A stretch of 64,000 nucleotides of DNA, taken from Hysterangium stoloniferum. Lineage: Eukaryota; Basidiomycota; Agaricomycetes; Hysterangiales; Hysterangiaceae. The stretch is taken from contig WHVD01000176.1 of the NCBI GenBank assembly GCA_015178975.1, forward strand, positions 62,001-126,000. Reading direction: 5' to 3'. A program made the translations under genes and the position numbers. The notes below the pieces were generated by a model. That model had not been told where the DNA came from, searched no databases, and saw only the letters and a program-made list of their open reading frames with translations. This document shows, in pieces, positions 22,320 to 33,968 of the stretch. How positions within the stretch are numbered: the stretch's first letter is position 1; each line of letters starts with the position of its first letter.

Positions 22320-22720
22320 CGCATTTCCGTAAGGTATGTTGACGAGTTCAAGGCAATTGCCAAAGTCTAAGCCTTGCCAAACACTGCACCATGATGGCCT
22401 AACAAGAAAATTCCCAACAGTCCCGTCGCAGAACCTCATTTACCCACTGTGTCTTGTCGAGACCATGCAAGGTCGAGAGAAGGTGGCTGAGAAAGAGATG
22501 CAACAGATGCAACAAGACAAGAGGGTACGTGCATGCCATTTGCTTTGAATATTTAGAGGAAGCACAGTTGCGGCAACTGTCCATGGATGTCGACAACCCG
22601 AAGCTCTCTCGCTCGTCACTTCCACTGACGGGGATCATAAGCCTCGTCAACAGTGTCCTGCACCCTGTCCTCAAACGCCAAAGCCATCAGTCCCAGCGAG
22701 ATTCGAGGCGTTGTTGAGGC
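22320..22720. repeat. Segment V (unit D)
   Basis: Reverse complement of about 25160-25530 in the facing unit: CCAAACACTGCACCATGATG vs CATCATGGTGCAGTGTTTGG-type words, and GTCCATGGATGTCGACAACC vs its reverse at 25245-25265. Confidence 0.7.
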
Positions 22721-22739
22721 ACCACCAAGTACGCCGTTA

Positions 22740-23050
22740 CCACCGATGCAGTCCGTTGTAATGCGTCGATGTAGAAGTTAGCTCACAAGGAAAACCGGGT
22801 CAGTGGTTTATCGACGAGGTTCCTGGAAATAGACATCGTCGCGGACTTTGAGGGGACAGGTTTGGGTTTAAGTTTGGGTTTGGTTTGGGTAGGTTGGGAG
22901 GTTGGGAGGTTGGGAGAGTAGGAGGACGTTGTCCAAGATGGAGCCTATCTACAATGCGACGAGCGTGAGAAGAGAGAGGGCATTGAATGTGGATAGAAAG
23001 GAAATGAAATAAAAGTGGAAGAGGCCGAGCTTGATTTGGGAGCTCCCAAG
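22740..23050 (+). pseudogene. PEX13 upstream/N-terminal fragment P2
   Basis: Collinear with 55010-55340 and with the reverse of 63660-64000: GGAAATAGACATCGTCGCGG, AAGATGGAGCCTATCTACAA, CCGAGCTTGATTTGGG. This is the segment preceding the PEX13 core in the longer copies. The core itself is absent: at about 23030 the sequence switches to the inverted-repeat block. Contains a short GGTTGGGA triplication near 22891-22913. Confidence 0.55.
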
Positions 23051-23395
23051 TTGTTGCGTCAGGTCGAAGGATGCTTCATGGTTTGGCTTTGATTGGGTTG
23101 GCTAATGCTTCACTTCTTCTCCTCGTTTTATTTACCGGACCATGAAAGACGGCACAACTGACAGAGCTAGAATAGAAGAGGGGCAGCGGATGCCCAAGAC
23201 TCAGCCGCTGCGGAGCGGGGCTGTAGGGAAACACTTCATACCATCGCATACATATATACGCGTGCGGGTGAAAAATGCGCTCGTACGATGAAAGAAAAAA
23301 TATAAGCGAGTGGTCTAGTCCGATATACGATCTGGCAGTGTTCCCGCGTTTTGGGGTATGAGCATTGCCGGTTTTTGTCACAACAACATTGTTCC
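23025..23395. repeat. Inverted repeat, left arm
   Basis: Reverse complement of 24745-25125. Matching landmarks: GGGAGCTCCCAAGTTG, TTGATTGGGTTGGCTAATGC, TATATACGCGTG and CCGGTTTTTGTCACAACAAC. It lies near the centre of the larger 20.0-30.3 kb palindrome. Confidence 0.8.
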
Positions 23396-23399
23396 TGTC

Positions 23400-23495
23400 G
23401 TCTCAAAATTATTCGGTTAACAGAATACTAGTTCAGACCCCGAAATCAGCCCATTTATTGTTTTATGGCCCCTCCAGGCTAATACGGGGTCTGAA
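23400..23495 (+). pseudogene. Gene X exon 5 start, orphan fragment
   Basis: GTCGTCTCAAAATTATTCGG...GAATACTAGTTCAGACCCCG...TTATTGTTTTATGGC matches the intron 4/exon 5 junction of gene X (compare 15450-15545). About 95 bp only. Confidence 0.65.
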
Positions 23496-23499
23496 TTAT

Positions 23500-24150
23500 T
23501 CATGGACAAAACTAAGAGTATTTATCTTTACGATGTAATGAAACCATATCGGCAAATACCCTACACAACCTCTATTTGGCCAAAGACACAAAAAGACCAG
23601 ACGATTGAGAAACGAAGCATCAATTTAGGTCACGTGTGATCGGTATCGCCTTTTTTTTAGCGTTGGAAGGATGCTTCTTAATGGCGCTGAATCTGACATG
23701 GGTGCCCTGGGGACCCATAATAGGCAAGTCGCTAATGCTAAGTGTCGGTCATGGGAGGCCGTGGGCTGTGGTACGTGACTCGTGTCTAGTATTTGAGCCG
23801 ATTTTCGGACGTCTCGGTGATCAAATTCTTTATTTGCCCTTGCTTTTTGAATTGTGGTTTTAATGTGGAGACCTCGTCTCTATTTTTAGCTTGGCTTCTT
23901 TCTCCACAACCAGTGATCACACGGGTCACAATCACACGAGGCTTGGAGCGCTCGATTATTATTGGGTAGCTTCAATCCATCCACGGATTTGTTGGGCATA
24001 CGCGCTTTGCATATTAATTGGGTGGATTATTCATCACAAGGTGGTGAAAGACACAGCCTTGGGAGCTTTTACCAGCGTGATCCATGGGGACGAGTAATCC
24101 ATGTGAGCTATAAAACTTAATTTATCATGCCTTGTATGATCTAAGTAGAG
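23500..24150. other. Palindrome centre; no gene recognised
   Basis: Short frames only. The sequence is not shared with the flanking arms. Two AATCCATG-containing stretches occur, but no family was recognised. Confidence 0.35.
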
Positions 24151-24169
24151 CGTGGTTCAATTTCCAGCA

Positions 24170-24560
24170 GCCTAAATGGGGAACATGACTCGCAGTTCCA
24201 CCTAGTCTCCTGACCATACGCCTTCCTACCCACTAAGAGCCGTCATATGGGCATACACGGTGGATGTTTTCGGTTCCCGGAAGAGATGATAGGACGGACG
24301 GCAATGGCACAGGGGTGGCATTAGGCCGCCGAAAACTTACAGTGGTAAGTACAGCGGGAATTGGAAATGGTGGATAACGGGTTATTTTTACGTTCTTGTA
24401 CAGACTTTTCGTTTTTTTTATTTTGCGTTCATCTTGACCTCGACTCTAAAAAAGAGACTGTTCATGCGCTCTTTGATTGTCCTATTAAAGAAACGAAGCA
24501 AAGGGACGCATTAATGAACCCAATGAAAGCCCACAATGAAAGAGGTTAAGAAAACCCATC
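24170..24560 (+). repeat. Dispersed repeat R2 (copy 2)
   Basis: Diverged copy of 10540-10905: GATAGGACGGACGGCAATGG, TACAGCGGGAATTGGAAATG, CATTAATGAACCCAATGAAAG. Confidence 0.6.
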
Positions 24561-24744
24561 GATCGATTCTTCGCACCTGTTTACAGGCAATTTCAATTGT
24601 TTTACATAGAATTTATCTTCTTGACAGCTATCGCACCACTATTTTCTACGGTACCAGACGCACTGCGTCCCGCCTTTTATACACAGTCGAAACCAGCTCA
24701 TGTGGGTCTTAGCCGACAAGGTACAAATACTTTGTGTGATGGGG

Positions 24745-25125
24745 CAAACAATGTTGTTGTGACAAAAACCGGTAATGCTCATACCCCAAACGCGGGACAC
24801 CCAGATCGTATATCGGGCTAGACTATCCGCTATATTTTTCCTTTCATCGTACGAGCGCATTCTTCACTCACACGCGTATATATGTATGCGATGCTATGGG
24901 GTGCAACCTCAGTCGTTTCCCTGCAGCCCCACTACGCAGCGACTGAGTCTTGGGAATCCGCTGCCCCTCTTCTATTATAGCTCAGTCCAATTTTGTCAGT
25001 TGTGCTGTCTTTCATTGTCCTGTAAATAAAACGAGGAGGAGAAGTGAAGCATTAGCCAACCCAATCAAAGCCAAACCATGAAGACAAAACATCCATCGAC
25101 CTGACGCACCAACTTGGGAGCTCCC
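24745..25125. repeat. Inverted repeat, right arm
   Basis: Reverse complement of 23025-23395. The arms differ by small indels and many substitutions but keep full order, so they descend from one sequence copied in opposite orientation. Confidence 0.8.
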
Positions 25126-25139
25126 AAATCAAGCTCGGC

Positions 25140-25700
25140 CTCCTTCCACTTGGGACTGATTGCTTTGGCATTTGAGGACAGGGTGCAGGATCCTGTTGAC
25201 GAGGCCTATGATCCCCTTCAGTGGACGTGACGAGTGAGAGAGCTTCTGGTTGTCGACATCCATGGACATTTGCGGCAACTGTGATGCTTCCTCTAAATAT
25301 TCAAAGTAAATGGCATGCCCGTACCCTCTTGTCTTGTTTCATCTGTTTCATCTCTTTCTCAGTCTCCTTCTCTAGACCTTGCGTGGTTTCAACAAGACAC
25401 AGTGGGCAAACGAAAGAGCTTCTGGGGCTGTAACTGCAACGGGCTGTTGGGAATTTTCTTGTTCAGCCGTCATGGTGCAGTGTTTGGCAAGGCTTAGAGG
25501 CTGGGCATGGCCTCGAACTTGTCAACATACCTTATCGAAGGCGACGCGCAAGAAGACTTGCCCATACTGCGTGACGGTGGCAGGCTGTATGACCCTTGCT
25601 GTGGAATTGACTTGCTCGGCCGTCATGGTGCGGTGTTTGGGAAGGCTTAGGCTTTGGGCATAGCGTCAACTCGTTATCGAAGGCGACGCGCGATAAGACT
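25140..25700. repeat. Segment V (unit E, reversed), partly duplicated
   Basis: Reverse of V in unit D. The part GGCCGTCATGGTGC.GTGTTTGG...GGCTTAG occurs twice, at 25466-25500 and 25616-25655, so V is partly duplicated here. Confidence 0.65.
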
Positions 25701-25779
25701 TGCTCAAGTAGAGAAACAAAGAAAAAATGTTAGTCAGTTTCAATAGCATGGATTAAACGCGTGAACCAAACGCAAATCC

Positions 25780-26559
25780 TATGGGTCGGTGGCTCTATCG
25801 GCAGGGAACTGTAGGCTGCCAGCGTCTGCGCAGGCTTGATCATGCTGCGTGGTGACCTTCAGCAGGCAGTGTGAACCTTGTGGCAGCCTGAGCGCCGTCA
25901 ACCTGATGCCTGGGTGCCCCATCCACGACCAGTCGGCTGTCACGACTTCGAAGTTGTAAACATACTCTTCTGACGCAGGAGTCAATTAAATCCGTAACAG
26001 TTAGATGAGGAGCGCGGATCCAGCACATCAACACCTAGTTTGGCCCCTGTTCAGGATTTTTCGGTTTTTTACGACACTTCTACCTAACCGCAACCTTCAA
26101 GTTTCTCAGGGTACTAGCCCGGGTCTCGTGCCGATACATAACAATCTTTACTTATCTCAGTCTCGTTGATTGTATAACGGACTGAGGTAATACTACTGTA
26201 GTTCCAGATTATATACTTGACCATATATATTGCCAGGCACCACTAATGGCGTGTTATGGATACCAGGTGCCTATGTCCAAGGTTAGATGGTCTTGAGGTC
26301 GGTCAACTTGGGCCGCATATATTTCAATGGTGTTATTCAACAGGATTGTCTCAGTGTTCTGCGGGATAACAGGTGCAAGAAGACAAGATTTGAAGTTATC
26401 GGAGTAGCAATCTCTTTCTGGAATCATCGTTTGAGCCCTTTAAAAACTGAGGAAATTATCCTCGGGATATCATACTTTGTGTTACTCGTCGAAGAATCTT
26501 AAGCTACATCGAACATCATTCAGGTAATGAAAATATGTTAGCCATATGCAACAGTCTAG
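25780..26559 (-). repeat. Composite-unit tail with 17-bp array remnant (unit E)
   Basis: Minus-strand tail. The array position (25840-25890) has only two or three degraded units (GGCAGTGTGAACC). The tail motif GGATTTTTCGGTTTTTTACG lies near 26055-26080, followed by ACTTCTACCTAACCGCAACC. Confidence 0.65.
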
Positions 26560-28465
26560 TCACACAGCCGTCCGTGCCTCTCCAAAAGGGATACGTAGTC
26601 TGTGTTGGAACTTGGGAGAGACCCCTACAAACGGAGTCGCAAGCAGACAGAGGAGGGAATGTACGTCCTTCATCAAAAAACTCAGGCTCACCGCCAAACT
26701 CTCCTCCTTGGGCACATAGATAATCCCCTCAAAAAAGGCCAGGAACCCGTGGAAAGCAGGGATTGGGCTATCCGCTCGCACTGCCTTGCACACAATTTCG
26801 GGTTCTAGAGATTGTGAAATTAACGACGATGAGCCCCTTATTAGCCTCGAGGCGCCATCAAACACTGAAGTGTCTGCTTTCGGGCGCTGAATTAGTATTC
26901 TGATAGCCGAATCATTTTGAGACGACCGGTCTGCGATGGTGTAAATGTGGAATCACTGCAGCATCTTAACCCCGATGGAAACAATGATATTAATTCGATC
27001 AATGTTTTCTGCCAGCAATGTTCCATCCTTAAATAATCCATCGAGTTCATTTATAATGCATTTATAAGCGATGTAGCGAGAAGAATCGGCACACGCAAAT
27101 GAATCGATCTTGGTCTGTAAAACGTCAAGCGCGATATCCAATAGAGTTCCATAAATGTTGCGGAGCCAAGGATCCTGTGAAACAGCAAGAGAAAATCGCT
27201 AGTTGCGGGAAAGTCATTTTCATGTATCCAGGTTGGTTTCGATCGTATCTACATATTTCCCGTTTCGACCATTCTTCAAAAACAGCAACGGTAAAACGTA
27301 CGACATCATCCAAAATTTGAAATAGTTTTTAATAACAATGAGGTCCTCATGTGACAGGCGCTGTGCGTCATGCACCTCTTCAATAATGCGGCAGAACCGG
27401 GTAGTAATAATAGAATATTGTAAACTGGTGAGGGTGGCAGCCGATGGGCTACAGAGATATTCGCCAAGGTGTGATATGAATATCGAGGCGAGAACATAGG
27501 AGTCACCAGGAAGTTGCGACCGGGCCAGGGCAGTGAAGAGCACAGGAACCATTTTCCCCGGCGCATCCTCAATACCCTCCGTGAAATCAATTACATTCGC
27601 CATCCGGACTATGACTCTGCCAATCTTCGCTTCTTCGCTAGTACCACAACGTGATGTAAAGGCGGTATAGGTGTTCAGAAGAAGCCATTTCGCCCGATAT
27701 CGGATTTTACGGGGGTAAGATGGTCTTCATTAGAATAATTTCAGCATGCAATGTATGGATTTTACAAGAAGCGAACATGCCTCAAGAGATCCACCCCCTC
27801 TTTAACAATTCTGCTCAATTGCCGCACAGTTAGCTGTTTGTTAAGCAGTCTAGTCGCCGTCGTATCTTCGAGCTTGTCCCTGAGCACTCCGGCAACTCTA
27901 TCGTACTCCTGCACACGCCGCGCGTATACCAAGCACTTTCCAAGCAAAATGGCCGTCTTGGTGCCATACAGTAGCTTAGTGCCGATTCGCTCTAATGCCA
28001 GACCACAAAAGTAACCGGGTCCGACTTCGACGTCCGTTGGATTGCGAATAACGGCATTCTTCCAGGCAGCAATAGCGTCTCTCTCAATGGTGGACATGCC
28101 TTACTCACTTCCTGATGAATCCAGAAAGCCTTGCGGTGGCTCTAGGCAAGTTGGAAAACCACGGCATTAAATGAAAAAAAGTCCGACACATTGGAGTCGA
28201 TACTTGAAACAAAAGATTAACATACCAGTTGCTGAACCCACGAATCAAGCGCTTGCTTGTTGATCGGTACATGCTCGTCACGACCTGGTCTGTGATAACA
28301 GAGGCCGTGATGCTCTCTATTACACGCCCATTGTCTCTGAAGTATGTCGTTAAAATGACTTTCGAGCACTGCGATCCGTTGACATTCCAGGGCAGCAGGC
28401 GAGATCAATGGGGGTAACTCTTTGACATGGTCAGGGTGACTGGGTACTACCTCGTGGTCAGACAT
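26560..28465 (-). pseudogene. Gene X copy E (best preserved, five exons)
   Basis: Exon 1 28465 to about 28233 (MSDHEVVPSHPDHVKELPP; HFNDILQRQWACNREHHGL; ends ALDSWVQQ). Intron 1 is GTATGT...AATG-rich. Exon 2 about 28165-27762 (GPGYFCGLALERIGTKLLYG; LLNKQLTVRQLSRIVKEGVD). Exon 3 about 27690-27220 (IDFTEGIEDAPGKMVPVLFT; SQLPGDSYVLASIFISHLGE; SHEDLIVIKNYFKFW; KNGRNGKYVDTIETNLDT). Exon 4 about 27200-26950; exon 5 about 26890-26560 (SPEPEIVCKAVRADSPIP; KDVHSLLCLLATPFVGVSPK). Damage is light: a CAA-to-TAA stop near 28100 before GMSTIERD, and a small deletion in exon 4 near 27180. Undamaged, the protein would be about 590 residues, mostly helical in appearance and probably cytosolic or nuclear. The function is unknown. 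Confidence 0.8.
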
Positions 28466-28666
28466 GGGGAATGTGGGATATGGACAAGGGGCGTGTCCCA
28501 AGAATGGAAATAGAACCGTTGACAAGGTTCATCAGGCTTTTTCTATGTTTGTGGGACACCGCTTTGAAATAACACTGGTCTACTAAGTCACTGCCCTGCA
28601 TCCACAAGTACTGTTAGCCGATATGAGATTTAAACAACGAGAGTTATAACATAGCGTTACGACAAC
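28466..28666 (-). promoter_or_regulatory. Gene X promoter/leader (copy E)
   Basis: Minus-strand version of the conserved block, partly diverged (GGCATTTGAA-type part lost; ATGCAGGGCAGTGACTTAGT kept). Lies between the ATG and the copia LTR. Confidence 0.45.
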
Positions 28667-29151
28667 TGTAAATACAGAAAATAATACATTAATTATAATC
28701 AATAACTGAAAAAGAAAAGGCTGTCGAGTATGTACAAAACTGGTTTGGCCACTTTATCTGAAGATTTCCGTGCATTATCGCGAAGGGACTTTGTACTTCG
28801 TGTTCATGGAAACATCAGTGAAATAACCTTTTCTGTTTATCTGAACGCTTATGATGAAGCCACATGAAAAAGGTCATTACGCCAGGTTTTCTTTCCTGCC
28901 AATGTTCTTTTGCCTGGAAGCCCACCCTCTGTTATATATTAAATTGGACCCAGTTAGAAATTGACCATCGATTTCATTTATACGGACACCATGATCTGAA
29001 CGACTTCAATTACGTCATGCTTTCAGGACAAACCTTATACGCCTTTTCTTCCATATTTATCCCTATCCATATTTTCTATATTCTCACAACCCATTTCATA
29101 TTATCGCTACCCATCCCTCTCATATTAGTACTATTCCTATCCCCCGTGACA
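28667..29151 (-). repeat. Copia LTR (unit E)
   Basis: Reads TGTCACGGGGGATAGGAATA (29151 downward) and ends ...TATTTACA at 28667. Collinear with the other LTR copies, with an internal deletion of the GGTGGAGCCCAACTC part. Confidence 0.6.
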
Positions 29152-30350
29152 ATAGGCCCACACATGGGCAGAAGGAAATAGACCAAGACGATGCATATAA
29201 TACATGTGTGTCGATGGGGATAATGATTTTGTCAAGTATGTCTACGATCATTTCTTTTGTCGAGCAATAATGGAGTTGTATGGTGCCGTTGTCAATTAAA
29301 TTCCGAATAAAGTAATATTTGACTTCGATGTGTTTCATTCGCCACAGCGGACATTGATTAGAAGTGTACTATCATTCCTTGATTGTCGTCTAACATAGCC
29401 ATAGGATCTTCATATATGGTATTGAGTTCTTCTAAGAAGTGTCTTATCCACATGACTTCACGAGGGCTTCTGAAAGTGCCATGGGATTATCTGGATGACC
29501 AAGACACAGGTTCCCGCTCCAAGAAAGATTGTGTATCCTCTCGTCGATCACCTATCCTCACGATCCCCTGCAAAATCCCCATCTGAATATCTCTGTAAGT
29601 ATCAATTTCCTCCTAAACGTAATTCTTGCTCTAGTTGTAAACGGATATTCATTTGGTGAGATTCCAATCGGCAAGAGCAGGATTAGATGAATACTGAGAT
29701 AGTATATTGACTGAATAAGCGATAAAGGACACGATAGGACAGCTATGAACATAAGACTTCCAATAACCTCTCGTTTAGTTGTCTCTTATTTTTCCTCACG
29801 AGTTTCTAACCGTGCGATGGAACTAAAATCAATTCCAAGTGAGATAGGAGATCACGTTGGTTTAAAATTCAGTATGTTGCATTTTCCCGGGATATATGGA
29901 GATATAAACCGATTTAGACTTCCCATCATACCAGATACTCATTCACAAATCCAGTGAGCCTCACCGTCGCTCGAAATTCCAAATCGATCACCAATTGCAC
30001 CCCCCGGCTCCAGCAGAAGCCGATCCTCATCTCCCACTGATGTTGCATCGTCCACCTAGAACCCCACTACAGCCCAAATTCCATCTTCCCACATCTTAAA
30101 ATGCTGCGATATCATAACCCGAACACGTTCAATTAAGTTCCTTGGCCATAAAATCATATAGAGTTTTTGGAAATTTATTTCCCATTCCTTGTGCACATTG
30201 TGAGGACCTGAATACATGCCTCTCCTTCCAGAAAATGCCTCTCCTTCTGAGAATGTGGGATGATCTTTTTTTCTTGTTTCAATTTGAAGAAATTAATTGA
30301 CGATTTCGTTGACTGTGTCCAATTCATAGTCAATCGTTGTGGACATGATG
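29152..30350 (-). pseudogene. Ty1/copia RT/RNase H remnant (unit E)
   Basis: Minus strand: KHIEVKYYFIRNLIDNGTIQ and STKEMIVDILDK at 29338-29220; the RNase H middle (KTTVALSEA-like, MWIRHFLEELNTI, DNQG) at 29480-29370; IAYSVNILSQYSSNPALAD-type codons at 29750-29660; RT palm near 29950-30200. Many stops. It is the facing partner of 19985-20610 in the palindrome but retains more sequence. Confidence 0.8.
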
Positions 30351-30905
30351 TCAAACTCCTCTTCATCACATTAATGGGCTGAGATAGTTTGTGTCTTCAA
30401 TTACATAATTTACTTCTAATAGTTTCAATCTGATCGAATCCATGTGGGGGATTTATATTCGATAATACCGGTTCCATCATAGCGCATCAAACAAGTGCTG
30501 ACAATAACATTGTTCGATTATTGGTTAAACACATGCTGTCTGCTGTTTTCAACTTGTCCCGTCCCTCCCTTAGATTGTCATTCACCATATTTACTACCCT
30601 CGGTTCGTCTTCAATGTGCAACATAATTTAGTTCTAGGCTCTTTTCTTCCGAAGCGCCTAGGCCTCTTCAATTTGTAACTCTTCCGGTTTAGTGAAACAT
30701 CCGGGAATGGGCCGTAACAGTGTAGCAGGCAGTAAGTAACGAGTTTCCAAGGATTTAGTGATTCTAGTATGGTCTTCATATTCGGACTCCATATGACATA
30801 GTAATCCTTTCTCACCTTGGAGAAGACTTGATTTACACTGCCAGTGCTAATTTTATAATGTTTAATTTTCTCGAAAGTAATTATAATGAATATACAAACT
30901 GAACT
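30351..30905. other. No gene recognised
   Basis: Between unit E and the tail of unit F. AT-rich, with short frames only. Confidence 0.35.
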
Positions 30906-30909
30906 GGCT

Positions 30910-31539
30910 ACCTAAAATTCAGGATCAGTCATAAATAGGGTTGGGGTTGGGGAGCTGACTGCCCTATTGGCAGGGAACTGGAGGCTGCCAGCATCTGCGC
31001 AGATCTTAGTCAGGCTGGATCTAGCTGTGTGATCTTGGATTTTATGTGGTATTATAAGCAGAGCGCCGCCAGCCTGACACCTGGGTACACCAGGATCGAC
31101 AAGCCGAAGGGATGCCATCTCAGGACTTGAGCAGCCGGGATTGGGGTACCTAGCGGACAGGCCTGATTAGGATTTTCGGATTTATCCGACACTTCTACCT
31201 CCACTTTCTGTGCATCCTAGCACGGCTCTCTATACAGACCTTATGAGTATGGATTTACCCCTATGTCATAGATCGTTATATAATCCTTAGTGAAGTTGAA
31301 AGGTTTATTCCCCATGGAAAGCTTGATTATCTCAGGTTGCTTGTTGTGAAAGAGCAGGTGTAAGAAGGCAAAGTTCCGAGTCATAAGGATAGAAATCTTA
31401 AACCATCGTTTGAGCCCTTTAAGGCCTGAGAAAACAATCCTTCGCATATCATACTTTGCGTTACTCTTCGAAGAATCTTAAATAGGTCAAACGACATCCA
31501 GGCAATGAGTAAATCCGTTAGGTGTATGGAACAGTCTAG
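30910..31539 (-). repeat. Composite-unit tail (unit F)
   Basis: Minus-strand tail: TTCAGGATCAGTCATA..., GGCAGGGAACTGGAGGCTGC, the tail motif GATTAGGATTTTCGGATTTA near 31160, and GTTTATTCCCCATGG at 31301. No 17-bp array is left. Confidence 0.65.
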
Positions 31540-31912
31540 TTACATGTCCGTCCGTGCATCTTCAAGAGGGATAGTTGTGTTGGAACTTGGTGAGACCCCG
31601 ACAGATGGAGTCGCAAGCAGACAGAGGAGGGATTGTACTCCATACCTCAAGCCAGTCACGAATATCTCCTCCCAAGACATATCAACAATTTTCTTAGAAA
31701 GGTCCAGGAAGTTGTGAAGAGCAGGGATTGGGTTATCCTCCCGCACTGCTGTACACACAATTTCGGGTTCTCGACTCGTGAAATTACCGACGATGAGCCC
31801 ATTATTAGCATTAAGGCGCCACAAAACAATGAAGTGGTTGGTTTTGGCTTCTGAATTAGCATTCTGATTGCCGATTCATTTTTGAGACGACAGGTCCATG
31901 CCGGATGGTGTA
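31540..31912 (-). pseudogene. Gene X copy F, exon 5 and intron 4
   Basis: 3' end of copy F: LFCGALMLIMGSSSVISRVE, TSWTFLRKLLICLG and LLCLLATPSVGVSP on the minus strand (31862-31540). The copy continues on the far side of the PIF/Harbinger insertion at 43496. Confidence 0.75.
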
Positions 31913-31915
31913 ACT
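31913..31915. repeat. PIF/Harbinger target site duplication, left
   Basis: ACT, repeated at 43493-43495. Uninterrupted gene X copies read GGTGTAACTGTGGACTCACT here (8361, 9373), which shows the duplicated trinucleotide directly. Confidence 0.85.
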
Positions 31916-31951
31916 GGATAACTCTCCGTAGCCCTAGAATCCTAAATTCTC
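31916..31951 (+). repeat. PIF/Harbinger left TIR
   Basis: GGATAACTCTCCGTAGCCCT then AGAATCCTAAATTCT. Pairs with 43457-43492. Confidence 0.85.
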
Positions 31952-32059
31952 AGTTCTAAGTGATATTGCCGGTATGCCGATCGTTAAGCGACGACAGGGA
32001 AGCTGTCACGTCACCTTTCGAAGGTGGATGATTCGTCCTAAACGAAAAATTCAGGACCC

Positions 32060-33809
32060 TCGTTGATAATTTTTGTGAGTACCTAATTCTCAATGTGTCA
32101 TATATTAACCTATATATCCTTTTCAGTCATTTGCTTCCGCTGCTGCCACCTGGCCACCCTCTATGTATTGGTCTGCAGCTGCGACTCCTGCTTCGTTCAT
32201 TGCTATACCCTTTTTGTCTGGAAAGTCCTTTAAGGTTTACTGGTGAGCAAAACATTATTTAACATTCAGTGAAATGCGTCAAACAATTTACACAAATAAA
32301 TACAAAGGTTACTGTACAAACCTGTAGATTGAAATATGAGTCAAACTTTCAACGGTGGTAACGTCTCTGCTTTGCTATTCCTTTTAAATGTCTTACAGCA
32401 CCTTTGAACCATGTCCAACACGCTCTGTATCATTCCCTTCCACCAAGCTGGATGCCCCTACCGACATGTACACTACTCGACTTCCCCCTCTCAATTCGTT
32501 ATTTCCTACTCCCCCCACTTGGAGCCAGCAAATATTGGAGCCAACATCATTCTCTTACACAAATTCCATCCATCCTACTGATCAGCCCTCCCTGAATCAG
32601 CAAGAACACCGTCCATCTCTCCCCCTCTCCCCTTCCAACTTCTTGTCCACACACATTGATCATACAATACCAACAAAGCCTAAGCCCTGCCCCACCAACA
32701 AAACGTTCATTTTTCCACAAGGTGCATCTGATGAGAATGACCTACCTGACCCAACAATTGCAGCTATCTCTATGAGAGCAAAACGCAACGTGACTACCAG
32801 ACCAAGGAAGTGTACTGTCCCTGCAGGTATAGGGGACATGGAGGACATGGAAATGAGCTTGTATCAAAGAGAAAGTGGGATACTTTTGACGATGACTATG
32901 AGGATGATGTGGGGGATGAAGGTTTATCTCTAAGGTGGGATAGAGCACTGGGGGCAAAAAAGTGGAGTCAGGCTGATCTCGAGGCACTGATGGAATTCAC
33001 AGAAGAGACCTTGCCAGCTGGACCTAATAAATGGGCATTAGTTTATGAAAGGTTTGAGACTTGGGCTGTTTCGAATGGATGGCCAATTAGAGAGGCTGAT
33101 GCGGTGGAGAAACATTTCAAAAAGGTATGTTATTAACAAACTCCCACAACCACATCTAATATCATACAACTTCTAGTTGGTACATGTAATGAAACCAACT
33201 GGAAATTCAGAATGTCCATGGGACATAGAGTGTGCTCATCAGATTGTGCATTACATCAACAACCAAGTCACATCTGATGTTGTATGTGATGAAGAGATGG
33301 AAGAGGATGTGATTGTCATCTCATCTGACCATTCACCTGCATGTTCACCAATCAAACACAAAATAAAGAGCTACATTGCCCGTCAACTCAAACATGGACC
33401 ACAATCAGAGGGATGTGGATTGCACACAACATCCTCACAGCTTCATGGTACATTGGCTAACATAGCACATGTCTTTGATCCAAAGGTTCAGGCAACATGA
33501 GAAGACAACCGTCAGGCTCGTAGATTTGAAAATTTTCAATTACATTCTCTAATGACTCAACTTCGTGAGGCAGAGGGCCAGATTAGGCAGTTACAGCGGG
33601 ATGTGGATCGCAAGACTAGACGTGCAGATATGGCAGAGAGGGATTTATGGATGTCTGAGATGTTGTGCAACCAGCCCCACTATCCACAACCCTCACACCC
33701 TCAGTTCAATATGACCAATGCCCATGTTCCAACAATCCACTCCCCCACTGCATCATTATCCTCGTCACTCCCCTTCTCCTGTTCTCCATACCCAATCTGT
33801 CACCCCTGA
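32060..33809 (+). pseudogene. PIF/Harbinger Myb/SANT-like (DUF6818) partner gene
   Basis: Partner protein thought to help Harbinger transposases bind DNA or enter the nucleus. Exons: one ending at 32074; intron 32075-32126 (GTGAGT...TTTCAG); exon 32127-32242 (ATWPPSMYWSAAATPASF); intron 32243-32398; exon 32399-33123; intron 33124-33176 (GTATGT...TTCTAG); exon 33177-33809. The domain lies at 32950-33260: KKWSQADLEALMEFTEETLP, then WALVYERFETWAVSNG, the HFKKLVHVMKPTGNSECP junction across the intron, and AHQIVHYINN. A helical segment follows (LREAEGQIRQLQRDVDRKTR). Damage: a one-base frameshift near 32810 (acidic stretch afterwards, DDDYEDDVGDEG) and a TGA at 33498. The start codon was not located. 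Confidence 0.8.
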
Positions 33810-33968
33810 CATTGCCATTCATGATAACAAGCCATTTTGATTAGAGATAAATAGCTTCTATTTCTTGGTAACTGCACTCCATTTCTTGTGTACCACTAAA
33901 CACTACTCTATAACATGTTTTTAATTGTCTATACTAGACCCAAGAAAATGTTTACTGATCTAAAACTA

